A DNA stretch of 35,099 nucleotides from Porogramme epimiltina (lineage: Eukaryota; Basidiomycota; Agaricomycetes; Polyporales; Polyporaceae): the NCBI GenBank assembly GCA_900155495.1, contig FTLJ01000846.1, positions 1 through 35,099 of the forward strand. Direction: 5' to 3'. The first letter of the stretch is position 1; every line of letters begins with the position of its first letter. A program made the position numbers and the translations under genes. The notes beneath the pieces were generated by a model. It searched no databases and had not been told where the DNA came from. It saw nothing but the letters and a program-made list of their open reading frames with translations. Of the stretch, positions 20,009-31,300 are shown piece by piece.

Positions 20009-21930
20009 ATGCATCGCTGTCTGTATATTCAAGAAATTCTTCACGTGATCTTCTCTCAGCTCGACGTCCACCAACGTGTCCCCGTCCATACCGAGCCCCC
20101 GCGCACAGAGTCTTGCCTTAGGACTTTCGCTGCCTTGGCCCGTACGTGCAAGATATTTACAGAGCAAGCCTTGGATATCCTCTGGAGTGAGATACCTAAT
20201 CCTTACTTCCTTGTCAAGTATCTCCTCCCAGAGGACACCGTACGCTATACCTCGACTTCACTGGTGTGTTTGTCTGTCTCGCCTCGAAAACACTGAACTT
20301 ACAGACATCTGTTAGTCGCTCGCGAGGGAGCCCACCTTAGACGAATGGCGCCATCTTGACCAGTTCGTTATCAGAATCAAGATTGTCGGCAAACCCCTGC
20401 CATACGCGAGCTCAAATTATTTCAGAATAGATGCAAGTTCAGCTTTGATCTCCTTGGCAACTTACCTCAATACTCACGGCCCCTCGACCACTCGGCGTCC
20501 TGCTCTTCCTAACCTCACAGAGATCGTGTGGAACGGGGCCTGGAGGGACAGTGTATATACGGACATTCTCCACGGGCCCACTGTCTTCGGCGTTCGTTGG
20601 CCCTTCCATTTAGAAGTCGACCTGAACTCAAGACTGTGGGACATTTGGTTTCGCACCCCTCCTGCGCATTTGCGTCGACTCGTGTTTCCTCATGATCTTC
20701 CGGACACAGAAACACAACGTCTGATGGTGGAAGGTCTTCTGTCGCTTCAGCGGCTGCGCGAGTTGTCCATTCCCTTCTTACTTCTCCAAGAAATCAGGGT
20801 TGTCGAGCATCTCACCTCCCTGCCTACTCTCATTTCTCTTGGGGTCTGCTTTACGAGGGGCTCCCCAGTTGCGCCACTTCCTCGACGCATACCCCGCTTT
20901 TCCCGTCTCCAAGAACTTCGTATATCCATAACAGGTTGGGGCGCCGACGACCCTCCCATACCGTTCGCACAGCATTACCTTGATGCCTCAAGCCCTCTAT
21001 CAACCTTCGTCCTTTCCTTCCACCGTCCGGCTGTACCCGCCACTGGCCCCCTCAGCATTATCGCTTACCACCTTAGCAACATCCCCCCAACCGCGAGCAT
21101 CGACACCCTCCACGTCATCTTCACCACCCCACAACTTGTCGACCCAATCTGGGACTCCGGAGGCGCCTGCAACACCCCACCCATCCACCTCTCCGACCTC
21201 CTCCCCTCCCTCGCCCTCCCGCACCTCCAAGACCTCCGCGAGCTGCGCGTCGAGTGCGACGCCCACCCCATCCCCTCGAACGACGCCGCGCTCCTCCAGC
21301 TCGCCGCGCAGCTCCCGCGCCTCGAGCGCCTCAGCCTCTGCTCCCCGCGCACGCTCCGCTACGACGCCTCCCCGCTCGCGCACGAGCTCTTCCCGACGCT
21401 CGGCGGCCTCCGCGCCCTCGCGCACCTCCGCGCCGCGCGCGTGCCCGTCCGCTCCGTCTTCCTCGCCGGCGGTCCGCGCCCGCCTGCCGCAGCGGCCCCT
21501 CCCCCCGCTCAACCCCCACCCGCCCGCTCAGGCCGCGCGCGGGACGCCGCGGGGGCGGCGGACGGGGAGGCGGGTGTGCGCCAGCTCGGCCTGTGGGCGA
21601 CGCCGCTCGACCCCGAGTACGAGCTCGACGACGGCGGCGCGGCGGTCGTGCACCCCGCGCCGGGCGACGTCGCCGCGTTCCTCGCGCGGGCGTTCCCGCG
21701 CGTGCGCGGCCTGCGCGTCGTGCTCCCGATCGACCCCGGCGCGGACGGGCGCGACGACGCCTCGGGGTGGCGCGAGGTCCTCGGGCTGCTCGCGGAGCGG
21801 CTCGACCCCGCGGGCCTGGTGAGGTGAGTGGCTTTCATTTCGTTGTCTGGGCCGCGCGCGCGGTGTTTCTTCGGGCGGGCGCTCATGCGGGTTCGACGTT
21901 TATTACAGCCGGGAGTGGTCGGTCGAGTGA
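20009..21930 (+). CDS. F-box protein with leucine-rich C-terminal region (594 aa, 3 exons)
   Basis: Exons are 20009-20263, 20316-21823 and 21909-21930. The N-terminus reads MHRCLYIQEILHVIFSQLDV and then LRTFAALARTCKIFTEQALD followed by ILWSEI, the usual F-box-like start of a large family expanded in Agaricomycetes. The rest has irregular Leu-rich stretches (LQRLRELSIPFLL, LHLSDLLPSL-like repeats, LPRLERLSL) suggesting an LRR-type substrate-binding part. Such proteins are predicted Skp1-Cullin-F-box adaptors for ubiquitination; no substrate can be inferred. The last intron was accepted because AG/GTGAGT at 21822-21829 is a strong donor and the exon behind it gives the ending SREWSVE, usual for this family. 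Without splicing the protein would stop at 21827 after GLVR. Residues around 430-500 are GC-rich and low-complexity (Ala/Pro/Arg), so that segment may be poorly folded. Confidence 0.8.
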
Positions 21931-22397
21931 GAATCTCGATCAGGGCTGGCTTCGTAAAGCCGGCGCCGTCAGTCATATTCGTTTAATACGGGCGCAAGAC
22001 ACCGCGGGGGTTTAGAGGGTTAGCTTACTATATCCGATTCTCGGGGGTGTCACATATAGCCACCCACACTCTACCCGGTTTCAGATTGATCTAGATCCTG
22101 TATTTCCCCGCGAGGTCCGCACGCGCTCATAGAGAGAATTCATGTCCATGTCCCATTTTGAGTATCTTTTCCAGCAAACTATCATACAAGAGCGATCGAC
22201 CCCAGGTGATGACCAATCCCAGCCGTAAACAGACCAACCGGGGAAGCAGCAAGAGAGACAAGAGAGAGCGAACGCGGTTTAGGAGGAAAACGAGGGTGTG
22301 TGGTATACGTGTAGAAATCCGAGAGGGGTATGGGTATCGGTGTCCGCGTCGCTCTCAGCCCTCCTTGCGCCCGCTCGGGGCCTGGTGCCGCAAAAGC
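21931..22397. other. Convergent intergenic region between the F-box and polygalacturonase genes
   Basis: This 467-bp gap lies between two facing stop codons and should hold both 3' ends. No gene is seen. Confidence 0.5.
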
Positions 22398-24667
22398 CTA
22401 CTGCGAGAAGTTCTTGATGCCCGAGAAGTTGACCGGGCCGGCGGAGCCGCCTGTGACCTTGAGCGCGGACCAGTCCCAGGTGCCTGAGCGCGGGGTCGCA
22501 CGTCAGCACCGAGCTTACTCTTATATAGCGGCCGACGCGCGTCGCGCGCGGAAAGGAAGGGGGGCAAAAAGGAGGAGGGGAAGTACGCACCGGTGCAGGA
22601 GCCGGAGCCGCAGTTGACGGCGACGCGCTGCGCGTCGCTGTTGACGGCAATGGAGTTGGTCGTGCCGACGAAGTTCACGCCCTGCAATAGACGAGGGCGT
22701 GGAAGCGCGGAACGAGGGGGCGAGGGGCGTCGGCGGGGGTAGAGGGGCGCGAAGCGTGGTTAACGTCACGCGTGCGGTGCTTCGCGCAAGGGGGGGGCGG
22801 GACTCACCGAGAGCTGCACGCCGTTTCCGGGGGTGCCGAGGGTGTCGGGGTAGCTCTGGCGGGGCGCGTCAGCGCGCGGTGTCCGTGGCGGGAGCGGGCA
22901 GACGGGTAGGGGCGGGACGCACCTGGTCGATGAGCACGCCGAACTGGCGCATGCCCGTGGCGGTGTTGCCGGTGTAGGTGATGCCCGAGACGGTCGAGCC
23001 AGTCGCAGCGGCCTTGGTCTTAATGCGCAGGGCCTGGTCGCTGTCATGCGCGAGTACTGGTCAGTCATCCGCCAGGGCAGGGAGGGGCGGGCGCGGAGGC
23101 CGACGCACTTGTTCTGGATGTTGTTGTTCAGGATCTGGATGCCCGAGACGGTCACGTCCGAGTCGATGGACCCCTAGAATAGCGGCGATGGAAGCCGAAG
23201 CGGTGAGCATTAAGCATGCCCTGGCGGGGAAGCGTGCTCGAGAGAACGGGACTCACGACCGAGATGCCGTGGCCGCCGATGCACGTGTTGCGCTGGAAGA
23301 TGATGTTACTGCCCTTGTTGATGGCAAGGCAGTCATCCTGGTTGTGGATGGTGCTGGTACAAATATGTCCTTCAGTAAATAGCTAGTAAAACTCCAAAAA
23401 GGTAATACGCCTAACCTGTCCTGGATGGTCAGGTTCGTGGTGCTGCAGTCAAAGCCGTCGGTGTTGTGGCCGGCAGCCTTGCCACCGCTCTTCGAGTTCG
23501 GGGCGTCTCCGGCAGCTATGAGAGAATAATTAGCCCCAGCATCCTGAGCAAACCGGCCTGCAAGTACCCACAGTCGTCGATAGTCAGCTGCGACATGACG
23601 AGCGCCGCGGGGTTCGACACGCTGTACACGCGCGCGGGCGAGTTCAGGACCTTGACGTTCTGTGCACGTCGTCCCGGATGCGGTCAGATTGGGGACGGGG
23701 AAGTGGGGCGTGTGGGACGCTTACGCTGTACGTGCCGGAAATCTTGATCCTGCGCACAGGGAAAGAGAAAGGTGGGGGGAACCTTGCTAAGTATACGCTC
23801 TGTGAGGTAAACGGACGTGGGGGCGTTACGCACTTCATCATGGGCGCAGGCTTCGTCACGCCGCCGTTGCCGCCCTGGCCGTCCTGCAACCTGCCGTCAG
23901 CCCGACGTCCCTGCGAGCGCGCGCCCAGAAAGGGATGAAGCGTACCCAGTACGACGCGCCGTTGCCGTCAAAGGTGTGTCCATTGCCGTTGACTGTACAC
24001 GTGCATAGACGTCAGCACTTGCCCACTCCCTCGCCCTCGGGGCAGCGTCGGAAACATACATGTGATCGACTTCCCGCTGCGCACAAACGCACCCGCGTGT
24101 CAGCATCCGTGTTTGCAACATTGAATCCACGCCCTGCGTCACCGCAGGGCGGGGGCGGGGGCTTACCTGACTTGGAAGAGCGGCCCGTCCCAGTTCTTCA
24201 CGGCAAAGGTCACGTCGCCCTCTGCGGTGCGTGCGCGTGCACGAGGGCGTGGAGTGGGCCGACGGGAGCGCGGCACGCACAAAAATAGAAGATGCAGGGA
24301 GAAGATCGTCAGTCCCGCTGCTATAATTGCACCGCCACTGCAGCCGGCCAGGCCAGGGAGCCCCAGGGCTCAGGCCAAGCTCAAGCTCGAGGCCGCACTG
24401 GGGCACTGGGGCGTGGCGGGGCGCAGGGAAGCGGCAGAGAGGGGGATGGGACGCACGCATGTTGACGGTGGTGCCGTCGGCGAGGGCGAGGTTGAACGTC
24501 TCGCCGGCGGGGACGGTGAACGAGTTGATGTTCACGGTCGTGCACTTGACCGCGGCGGCGACGTCGTCGAGCGACGAGATCGTGCCCGTGCAGTCGGTCG
24601 CGGCGGGCGCGGCGAGGACGGCCTGGGCGATGGCGAGGAGCGCAGCGATGCGGAGGAAGGCAGACAT
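22398..24667 (-). CDS. Secreted endopolygalacturonase, glycoside hydrolase family 28 (365 aa, 14 exons)
   Basis: Minus-strand exons are 24457-24667, 24167-24221, 24060-24076, 23946-23992, 23834-23883, 23725-23749, 23572-23659, 23416-23515, 23257-23353, 23109-23173, 22923-23040, 22808-22855, 22591-22681 and 22398-22483. They join to 365 residues, normal for fungal endo-PGs. Residues 1-19 are a signal peptide ([19 protein letters not shown]). All GH28 catalytic motifs are present: NTDGFD (Asp184), QDDC (Asp204, Asp205), GHGISVGS (His226) and RIK (Arg257, Lys259). The rest fits the right-handed beta-helix, with DGPLFQVSGKSIT near the start and [15 protein letters not shown] near the end. The enzyme hydrolyses internal alpha-1,4 bonds in homogalacturonan of plant cell walls, outside the cell. 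The gene is split unusually finely; exon 3 is 17 nt and exon 6 is 25 nt. A TATA-like element lies about 120 bp upstream. Confidence 0.95.
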
Positions 24668-24782
24668 GTCGGCGATGACGGGTCGAGAGGCGTAGGGGGC
24701 TTGGAGAGCTGGAGCTGCTGCTGTTGCTAGAGCCGAGCTGGAGAGGAGAGGAGAGCACGACGGTCCCCGGCGGCGCGCTGCG

Positions 24783-24793
24783 CTCTTTTATGT
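24783..24793 (-). promoter_or_regulatory. TATA-like element of the polygalacturonase gene
   Basis: On the minus strand the sequence reads ACATAAAAGAG, about 120 bp upstream of the ATG at 24667. It matches the ATAAAAG element of the small secreted protein gene in this window. Confidence 0.55.
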
Positions 24794-25381
24794 CCCCACC
24801 CCGGATAAATGCGCGGGACGAAGAGGCAGGAGGGTCGACGCGCGCGCCGTGCGCGGGGCCCAGTCATGAGGCACGAGAACGCTCCCCCGCTTCTCTGGAC
24901 GCGGCACCCACTCGAGGGGTGCGCATGCGGTCGCCCCCGCGGCGGTGAGAACGACGGGGGCGAGCGGGCCACGGCGGCGCGGTGGTCCCCCGTCGACGCG
25001 ACCACGGCCGGGGGGGCGCGAATCACCTGTGATGCGGCCGGGGAGGTCGTCCATCTGCGCGGTCTCCATCGAGATTCGGGCGCGTGCGTTGGGTAAACCT
25101 GGGGCGCAGGTCCCGGCGGCGTCGGCAGGCAAGATTCCGCAAGAGGAGGGATCTGGCCCTGTGGGAGGTTGCAATTGATGTGTATGCGGTAAGTGGCGGG
25201 ACGACGACGCCTAGGGTGCGGATCTATTGGTCTTGAGCCGAGGTGCGGGCCGTTGCAAGGCGAAGAGCAAGTCGAGGTGAGTGTCCGGATTCTACATCTT
25301 GTTCAGCCGAGTTTCTGCCCTATGATGCTCACTTGACGGGAACGTGGTGTGCACAGCGTCGTGGGCAGCGTGTCAGATCAA

Positions 25382-25649
25382 CTAGAAGCGTCGTCTTGTT
25401 TTCCGCTGGGGAAGGTGGGGGCAGGTGGGAGGGACCCGCGGGAAGCGTGACCACCTGACGGTGATGACGACGGCCGAAGCAGCGAGCCTGTATTGGGTGC
25501 CAATCACAGCCTGTGCAGAGCACATACGCGTGGAAAGAGGTCAGAGTCGGACGGAAATAAGTGCGACCGCAAAATGAAAAAGTTCTCACCTCGGTCTGGG
25601 CTGTTTCTTCACAGGGCGGAGACTGATCTATTGAAGACCGCTGAGCCAT
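25382..25649 (-). CDS. Doubtful small two-exon gene (62 aa)
   Basis: A minus-strand frame starts MAQRSSIDQSPPCEETAQTE (25590-25649). It is followed by a plausible intron (gtgaga..gcacag, 25511-25589) and an exon (25382-25510) beginning AVIGTQYRLAASAVVITV. The second part is hydrophobic, like the start of a membrane protein, but after that the frame becomes basic and Pro-rich and stops. It may be the truncated 5' end of a lost gene. I do not recognise it. Confidence 0.18.
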
Positions 25650-27809
25650 GATTTACGGTGCGTTAGATGGGACGGTGTGCCATGACGACGACACGACGGT
25701 CGGACTCGGACTTGGGTATTTCTATCCGCTGGGGTTTGTCAGAGAGTGGGGTCCATTTTACATAAATGTGCTGAATCAAGCACGACGAATACAGCAAGTT
25801 AGGGGAGCTGGAGGAGGTCCCGTCAAGCGTGAATGCTAGAGGAACGCCAAGCTTTGGGCGCGCTGGTTCAGGACGTCGTACTGAGGGAACCCACAGCTGG
25901 CATGGGCACATGAACAGAGTCGGAGTTGGAACGAGGCTGTCGGAGCCGGCGGCGGGGACGCTGATCAGAACCGGAACGGATTCCAGACGGCCACGCGAGC
26001 CGCAATCAACCACGGCCCCTCCCTCTTTCGTCCGCCTTCTCCTCGTGCCCCACGCCCGATCCGGCAGTCTGGGCACGCCCCCGCAACTTTAACCCTTTGC
26101 GTGCCTCCTTGCCCCGCGCCCTCCCCACCCCCAGGCTCAACCGCCCGCCGCGGCGCTGACCTCGCGGTCCGCCCGCGCAACACAACGGCCCGCCCACTCG
26201 CCGACGGACAGAAGAGAAAAACCTCCGAGGTTGCGTCGCCCCGCCTCCCACTGCGCGCACATGCACCCACCCCACTCCCCCACCCGCACCGCTCAAGCTC
26301 AAGCTCGCCGCGCCCTCACCCTTCGCGCGGGCGAACCCTCCCCCGTGTAGCCTTTAGAGCGGCGCTGCGCTTGCGGGCCCGACCGGGGATACCCCGCACG
26401 CGCCGCGTTCTCCAATACACTCGAACACCGCCCCGCCCGAAAGAACGTTTGAAAACCCACACAAACTTCGGTGCGACGTCGAAAAGCCATCGACGCCCCG
26501 CGGCCCGCCGCGGTCCGCAGGAACGCGCACCGTACCCGCTGCGTACCCACACCGCCTCAGGCCGTCCGTGCGTGTACGTGTGCCTTCGCCTGCGGTGACG
26601 CAGGGTACGCGGGGGAGTGCCGGGGCCTTCTGGGCGAAAAGCTCGGAGCCTGTACGGTGTCGCCTCCGCCCCACCCGCCAGGCCGCCAGGGCCCGTTCAT
26701 TAAGTGGCGGATCAGGGTGCGCGTGCCGCCTCGGGACGCGCCCGCAAAAATAGGGCGTGCGCGAGCCCGCCATGCGCCGCGCTCGCCAGCGGGAGGGCAT
26801 GGGGCCGCGGTCATGCGGCGGCGTGTGCTGCTGGGCGGACCGTCCTGGAGAGAAAGCCTTGTGAGCGGTGTGTACTACGTAGGGAGGTACGAAAGTTGGG
26901 GGCGTACTTGCCCTCGGGACCTTTGTTTGCACACTCTCTGGCGCTGCGGTTTCTGGAATTCCACTCCACCAGCCAAGCGAGAGACAGGAGAGCACGCTGG
27001 GGCCCCAAGGCACGCCAGCCAACGACCAACACCGCAAACAGGGGCGCGCATCACACCCAACTTGGAGCAAATCACCGCCCCACGCAACGCAGCGCCCACC
27101 CGGAGGCTTTTCGCAAACAAGGCAAGGTGGTCTATTGGGCCCGAGAGAGAGGTGTGGTATCTGGCCGTGGCATATAAGGATACACGTGGAAGAGCGAGAG
27201 AAAGAGACAGGGCTGAGGGAAATGGTCGTCAATATGGACAGGGAGCGGAGGGGGTCATCATCCAGGTGGGGGAAGGATAGAGAGAGAGAGGCGTAGGGTG
27301 GGTGGACCGGCGTACAGGTAAATCAAGAAATCGAGACAAGAGAGAGAGGGCGAGAGAGGGGGGGAGGCATAATGGCCAGCGCGAGCACTAACTAATGGCT
27401 GTGCACGCCCGTGCGCGCGTCGCGGCTATAACGGTGTCCGACGACGTCCGCAGGGGCGGCCCTACAGCAAGCACGGACAACGGACACGAAGGGGAGAAAC
27501 AGATGCGAGGCGGCGAGGGGAGAAAGAGACTGTGCACGAAGGAGAGGCGGGGCGTGGTGGTGGTGGGGAGGAAAGGTAGGACGCGAAACGGGGGGGCATG
27601 GACGCTCGAGCGTCGAACCAAGGTTCCACGTTAAACTCTACCCAACCGCAAAACCCCGGAACCGCAGCCGCGAGGCCCGCCTCGTGTGGCAGAGCGCGCG
27701 CGAGACGAGGGGGCGGGGTGGGGTAGGGGGGGGGCAGGAGCGGCCCCAGGGCGGAAAGCGCGCTTCCCATCCGTCCGAGCGTATTTTTGCGCGCGGGTGC
27801 CGAGCGTCT

Positions 27810-27893
27810 AAGAAGAGAAGGAAGGGGGGGAAGGGGGGCGAAGAGAAGGCGCGGAGAGAAGGGGAAAGAAGAGAGAAGAAGGGGGGAGGGGCA
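27810..27893 (+). repeat. Purine tract
   Basis: About 84 nt of G and A on the plus strand interrupted by only a few C or T, including G7 and two G6 runs. It lies about 430 bp beyond the stop of the minus-strand transcription factor, so transcripts of that gene would carry it as a pyrimidine tract if they extend that far. Confidence 0.7.
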
Positions 27894-27984
27894 TAGCGAA
27901 TCGAGAGCATGTTTCCCCGCGGCAGATCAAGAAACGGCGCTAGATTGGTTGGGTGGGCCGGCGGAACGAACAGAGTAGTAGGCG

Positions 27985-28004
27985 GACAGACAGACAGACA
28001 GACA
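27985..28004 (+). repeat. GACA microsatellite (5 copies)
   Basis: Five perfect tandem copies of GACA. Confidence 0.85.
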
Positions 28005-28316
28005 AATGAGGAGGAGGCGGGGCGTATGTGCAGGTAGTAATGTAGACCGGGCAGGCATGTAAAAAGCACAGGCGGGGCGGGGTGGCGGTATGGTAATGGT
28101 AGTGGTAGTGGGATGCAGATGCAGGAGGGTGTGCGGGTGCGGTGGAGAGGGGCAGAAGGGGTAGAAGAGGTAGAAGGGGAGGAAGGGGGGGCAGAAGGGA
28201 GCAAAGGACCGGGATAGATCATAGAGCAATAGGAATAAATACGCTTAACCGACGCGCCCAGGGCCGGGCGGGACGAAGGGGGCGAGGGGAGGCGAAGGGG
28301 ACACGGCCCGGGGGCA

Positions 28317-31300
28317 TTACGGCCCATAAAACTTATACTCGGGCCACATCTCCCCCTCGCCCGGCTGCGCCCACCCCTGGACGTGCGCCGCCATGTGCGG
28401 CTGCTGCTGCTGCTGTTGTTGCGGCGGCGGGTGCTGGTGCGCATGCGCGTGCGGGTGCCCCTGCGGCATCACCTGCATATGGTGGGGGTGCGCGTGGTGC
28501 ACCTGCGCGTGCGCGTGTGGGTGCTGGTGCGAGTGCGGGTGCTGGGGCGGCGGCGCGGGGTACTGCGGGTGGTGCGCGTACGCCGACGGCGGCGGGGGCG
28601 GCGCGTGCTGCTGCTGCTGCTGCTCGCCGGCGTGCGCGAGCGTGAGCCCGGGGTTGATCCCGCCCTCGTCCAGCACGCCCAGCGCGATCGTCTGCCCCTC
28701 GAAGTCCGCGCCGGGCGCGTACGGCAGGTAGTACTGCGTGGGCCCCGGGCCGGGCGGCGGGTACGCCGTCGCGGGGCTCTGCTGCTGCTGCTGTGGGGGC
28801 TGTTGCTGTTGCGCTTGCGGTGGGGGCGGCGGGGGCTGCTGAGGCGCGTACTGCTGCTGCCGCTGGGGCTGCGCCTGCGGGTCGAACATCCCCGGCAGGC
28901 CAGGCATCTCCGCGGACGGCGGCGAGCCGAACATCCCGTCGTCGGGCGAGCTGCTGTAGTGCATGCTGAAGTCGTCCTGCGGCGCGGGCGGCGGCGGTGG
29001 GGGCGGGTACGCCTCGAACGCGCTCGCGACCGCGGGCGACTGCGGCACCGACGTCGGCAGGCGCGCCCCGCCCCCGCCGCCCGGTGGAGTGGTCGTGAGC
29101 GGGCTCGGGGGCGGCGGCGCGGCGCGCGGGGTGGGGCCGGGCGTCCCCGCCGTCGTCGTCGACACGCTCGCCGTGCGCTGCCGCCGCGCGGTCGCGGACG
29201 GCTGCCCGGACATCGGGCGCACGCGCAGCGGGCCGTTGATGAACTTCGGCGCCGCGGTGCTCGAGCTCGCGCCGTTCCCGTTCGCGTTCGCGGCCGCGCC
29301 CTTCTCCTTGCCGTCCTTGTCACGCGCACCTGCGCCGTCCCGGTCCTTGTCCTTCGCCTGCTTCTTCGCGTCGGGCTTCCCGCTCTTTGCGTCCGCGCCT
29401 GTGTCCTTGGGCTTCGCGCGCGGGCGTGGGGGCTCTGTGCGCGACGTGCTGACGGACGCACCGACGAACGGGAGCTGGAAGCTGCCGCCGGCCGCGCTGG
29501 GAGGCTCGCCCTCGAGCTCGCCGTGCTTCCGCTTCGTCCCTGCGCTCGCAGCGGAGGTGGTAGGCGACACCGCGCACCCACGCGCCGCCTCGGCCTTGCG
29601 CTTCATCACCTCCACGATGCGCACCGCCTCGCCCCTGCTCGCGCCGGGCGCCCTCGGTGCGGGTGCAGCTGGCGCGGGACCGGGCGCGGCGGCGCCCTCG
29701 ACGCCGCAGCGCGCGTCGCCGAGCTCGCGCAGGATGCCGAGCGCGCACGCGACGTTCTTGACGCCCTCGCCCGCGATCATGCTCATCGGCTCCTGCACGA
29801 CCGCGTGCGCGCACACGACGGCCGCGTCGAACACGGTGCGCCCAAAGTCGTAAAAGTCGAACACGGCGGGCCGCGTGCGCGCCCACACCGCGTGCAGCGC
29901 GCGCGCGGCGCCGATCACGTTGTGCGCGGCGTTGATCGTGCCGAACACGGCCTGGTGCGCGGGCCGCGGGGGCGCGCACGCCGCGGCGGCCTTGAGGAAG
30001 GGCAGGTAGAGGCGGATGATGAGCCGGTGCGAGAGCAGCGCGAGCTCGCACTTCTGCGCCATGCGGAAGGGGGAGCCCGTGAGCGGCGGGACGGGCTTGG
30101 ACACGTCGGGCGTGACGTCGAGGCGCCAGGAGGGCGGGAGCTCGTTGAGGAAAGCGTTGACGTCGGCCTCGAACGCGCTCGCTTGGTCGAGAGAGAGCTC
30201 GGAGGAGTCGTCTGCGAGGGGGTCACGGAAGGTCTGCTTCTTGGCGCTCTTAACCAATTGAGCCAGCTTGCACTTGAGCCCAAAGTACGCAGACGAAGAG
30301 TCCTTATCGGTGTTCTCCGAGACGGGTAATGAAGTGGAGGAAGGGGTGAACTTGTCCTCGTCGACGTCCGCAGGGAGGCGGGTCGTATGTGTGTTGTCCG
30401 CGATGAGTGGTGGGTGGCCCATGCAGTCGGCGACGAAGCTGGGAGTTCCAGCATAAGCACAGATGCGCAGATGGAAAAGACGAAGAAAACGCACAGGTCG
30501 TAGTAGTACACGTCCCACCACACCCTCCTCCGCGTCTCCGCCTCGAACAGGTTGTACGTCCCGGGGAACTCGTCCGGATCCATCCCGAGGCCCATCATGC
30601 GCGCGACGTTGACCATCTTGCCCACCTTCGCACACCCACGGCAAACGGATCAACACACGCCAATCCCCGCGCCCGCACACAACAACAACAGATCGAAAAA
30701 AACCACTCACCAGCGGGAAGACGCCCTGCGCGACGCTCATCTGCCCCTCGTGCAGCATGTACAGCACCTGCAGGATCATCGCGATCACCGAGTCCAGGTC
30801 GTACGCCGACGTCTTCTCGAACAGCTGCAGCGACTGCTCCGACAGCGAGAACAACATCGCCGGCGTCCCTGCGCTGTCCCCAGGCGACGCCGCGGCGGGC
30901 GGCGACGGGTCCCCACGCTCCGGCTCAGGGTCCTCGTCGCGCGCCACGAGCGATCCCAGCGCGAACGCCGCCGCCGCTGCGGCGAAGAAGCTGAGCGTTG
31001 GCTTCGGTGCGGATGACGATGCGGCATGCCCGTGCCCGTGCACCGCGCCGTTCGCGGCGCGGCTGGGGGCGCTGCCGGGCTTGGCGTTCGAGAAGAAGAT
31101 GTCGCGCGCGAGCTCCTGCTTGGACATCGGCCGCGAGCCGTACGCGGGCGCGGCCGCCGCGGACGCGTTCTCCCCGCTCTCGGCCCAGCTGAAGATCGCC
31201 GCGATGCGCTGCTCGAAGTGCGGGATGTTCACGCACGGGTGGAGGAGCATCGTCTCCCGGAAGGCCTTGAGATAACGCGAGCGGGCGGTCTCCGATGGCA

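Larger units (their letters stand above)
24800..28316. other. 3.5-kb gene-poor region upstream of the polygalacturonase gene
   Basis: Several long frames on both strands around 26.3-27.3 kb overlap each other and are rich in Arg, Pro and Ala; none resembles a known family, so they are taken as chance in GC-rich DNA. A CATATAAGGA motif at about 27170 preceded by an inverted CCAAT-like CTATTGGGC is the only promoter-like combination, but no gene follows it. The right third (27.3-28.3 kb) is purine-rich on the plus strand with GA and GACA simple repeats. It is the 3' flank of the minus-strand transcription factor. Confidence 0.45.

Noticed and set aside
24130..24151. 9-bp inverted repeat (CGCCCTGCG..CGCAGGGCG) inside polygalacturonase intron 2
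   Set aside because: Short, GC-rich and single copy; likely chance, though it could help fold the intron.
9000..24700. Functional cluster of GPI1, the GPI-anchored KNH protein and the pectinase
   Set aside because: These genes are interspersed with unrelated housekeeping genes in mixed orientations; nothing in the sequence supports co-regulation.
26354..27280. Overlapping frames of 292 (minus) and 269 (plus) codons
   Set aside because: Mutually overlapping, no family resemblance and no convincing splice sites.
28383..30329. 648-codon plus-strand frame opposite the transcription factor
   Set aside because: It is the antisense shadow of a real GC-rich exon and consists almost entirely of Arg/Val/Leu/Ala repeats.
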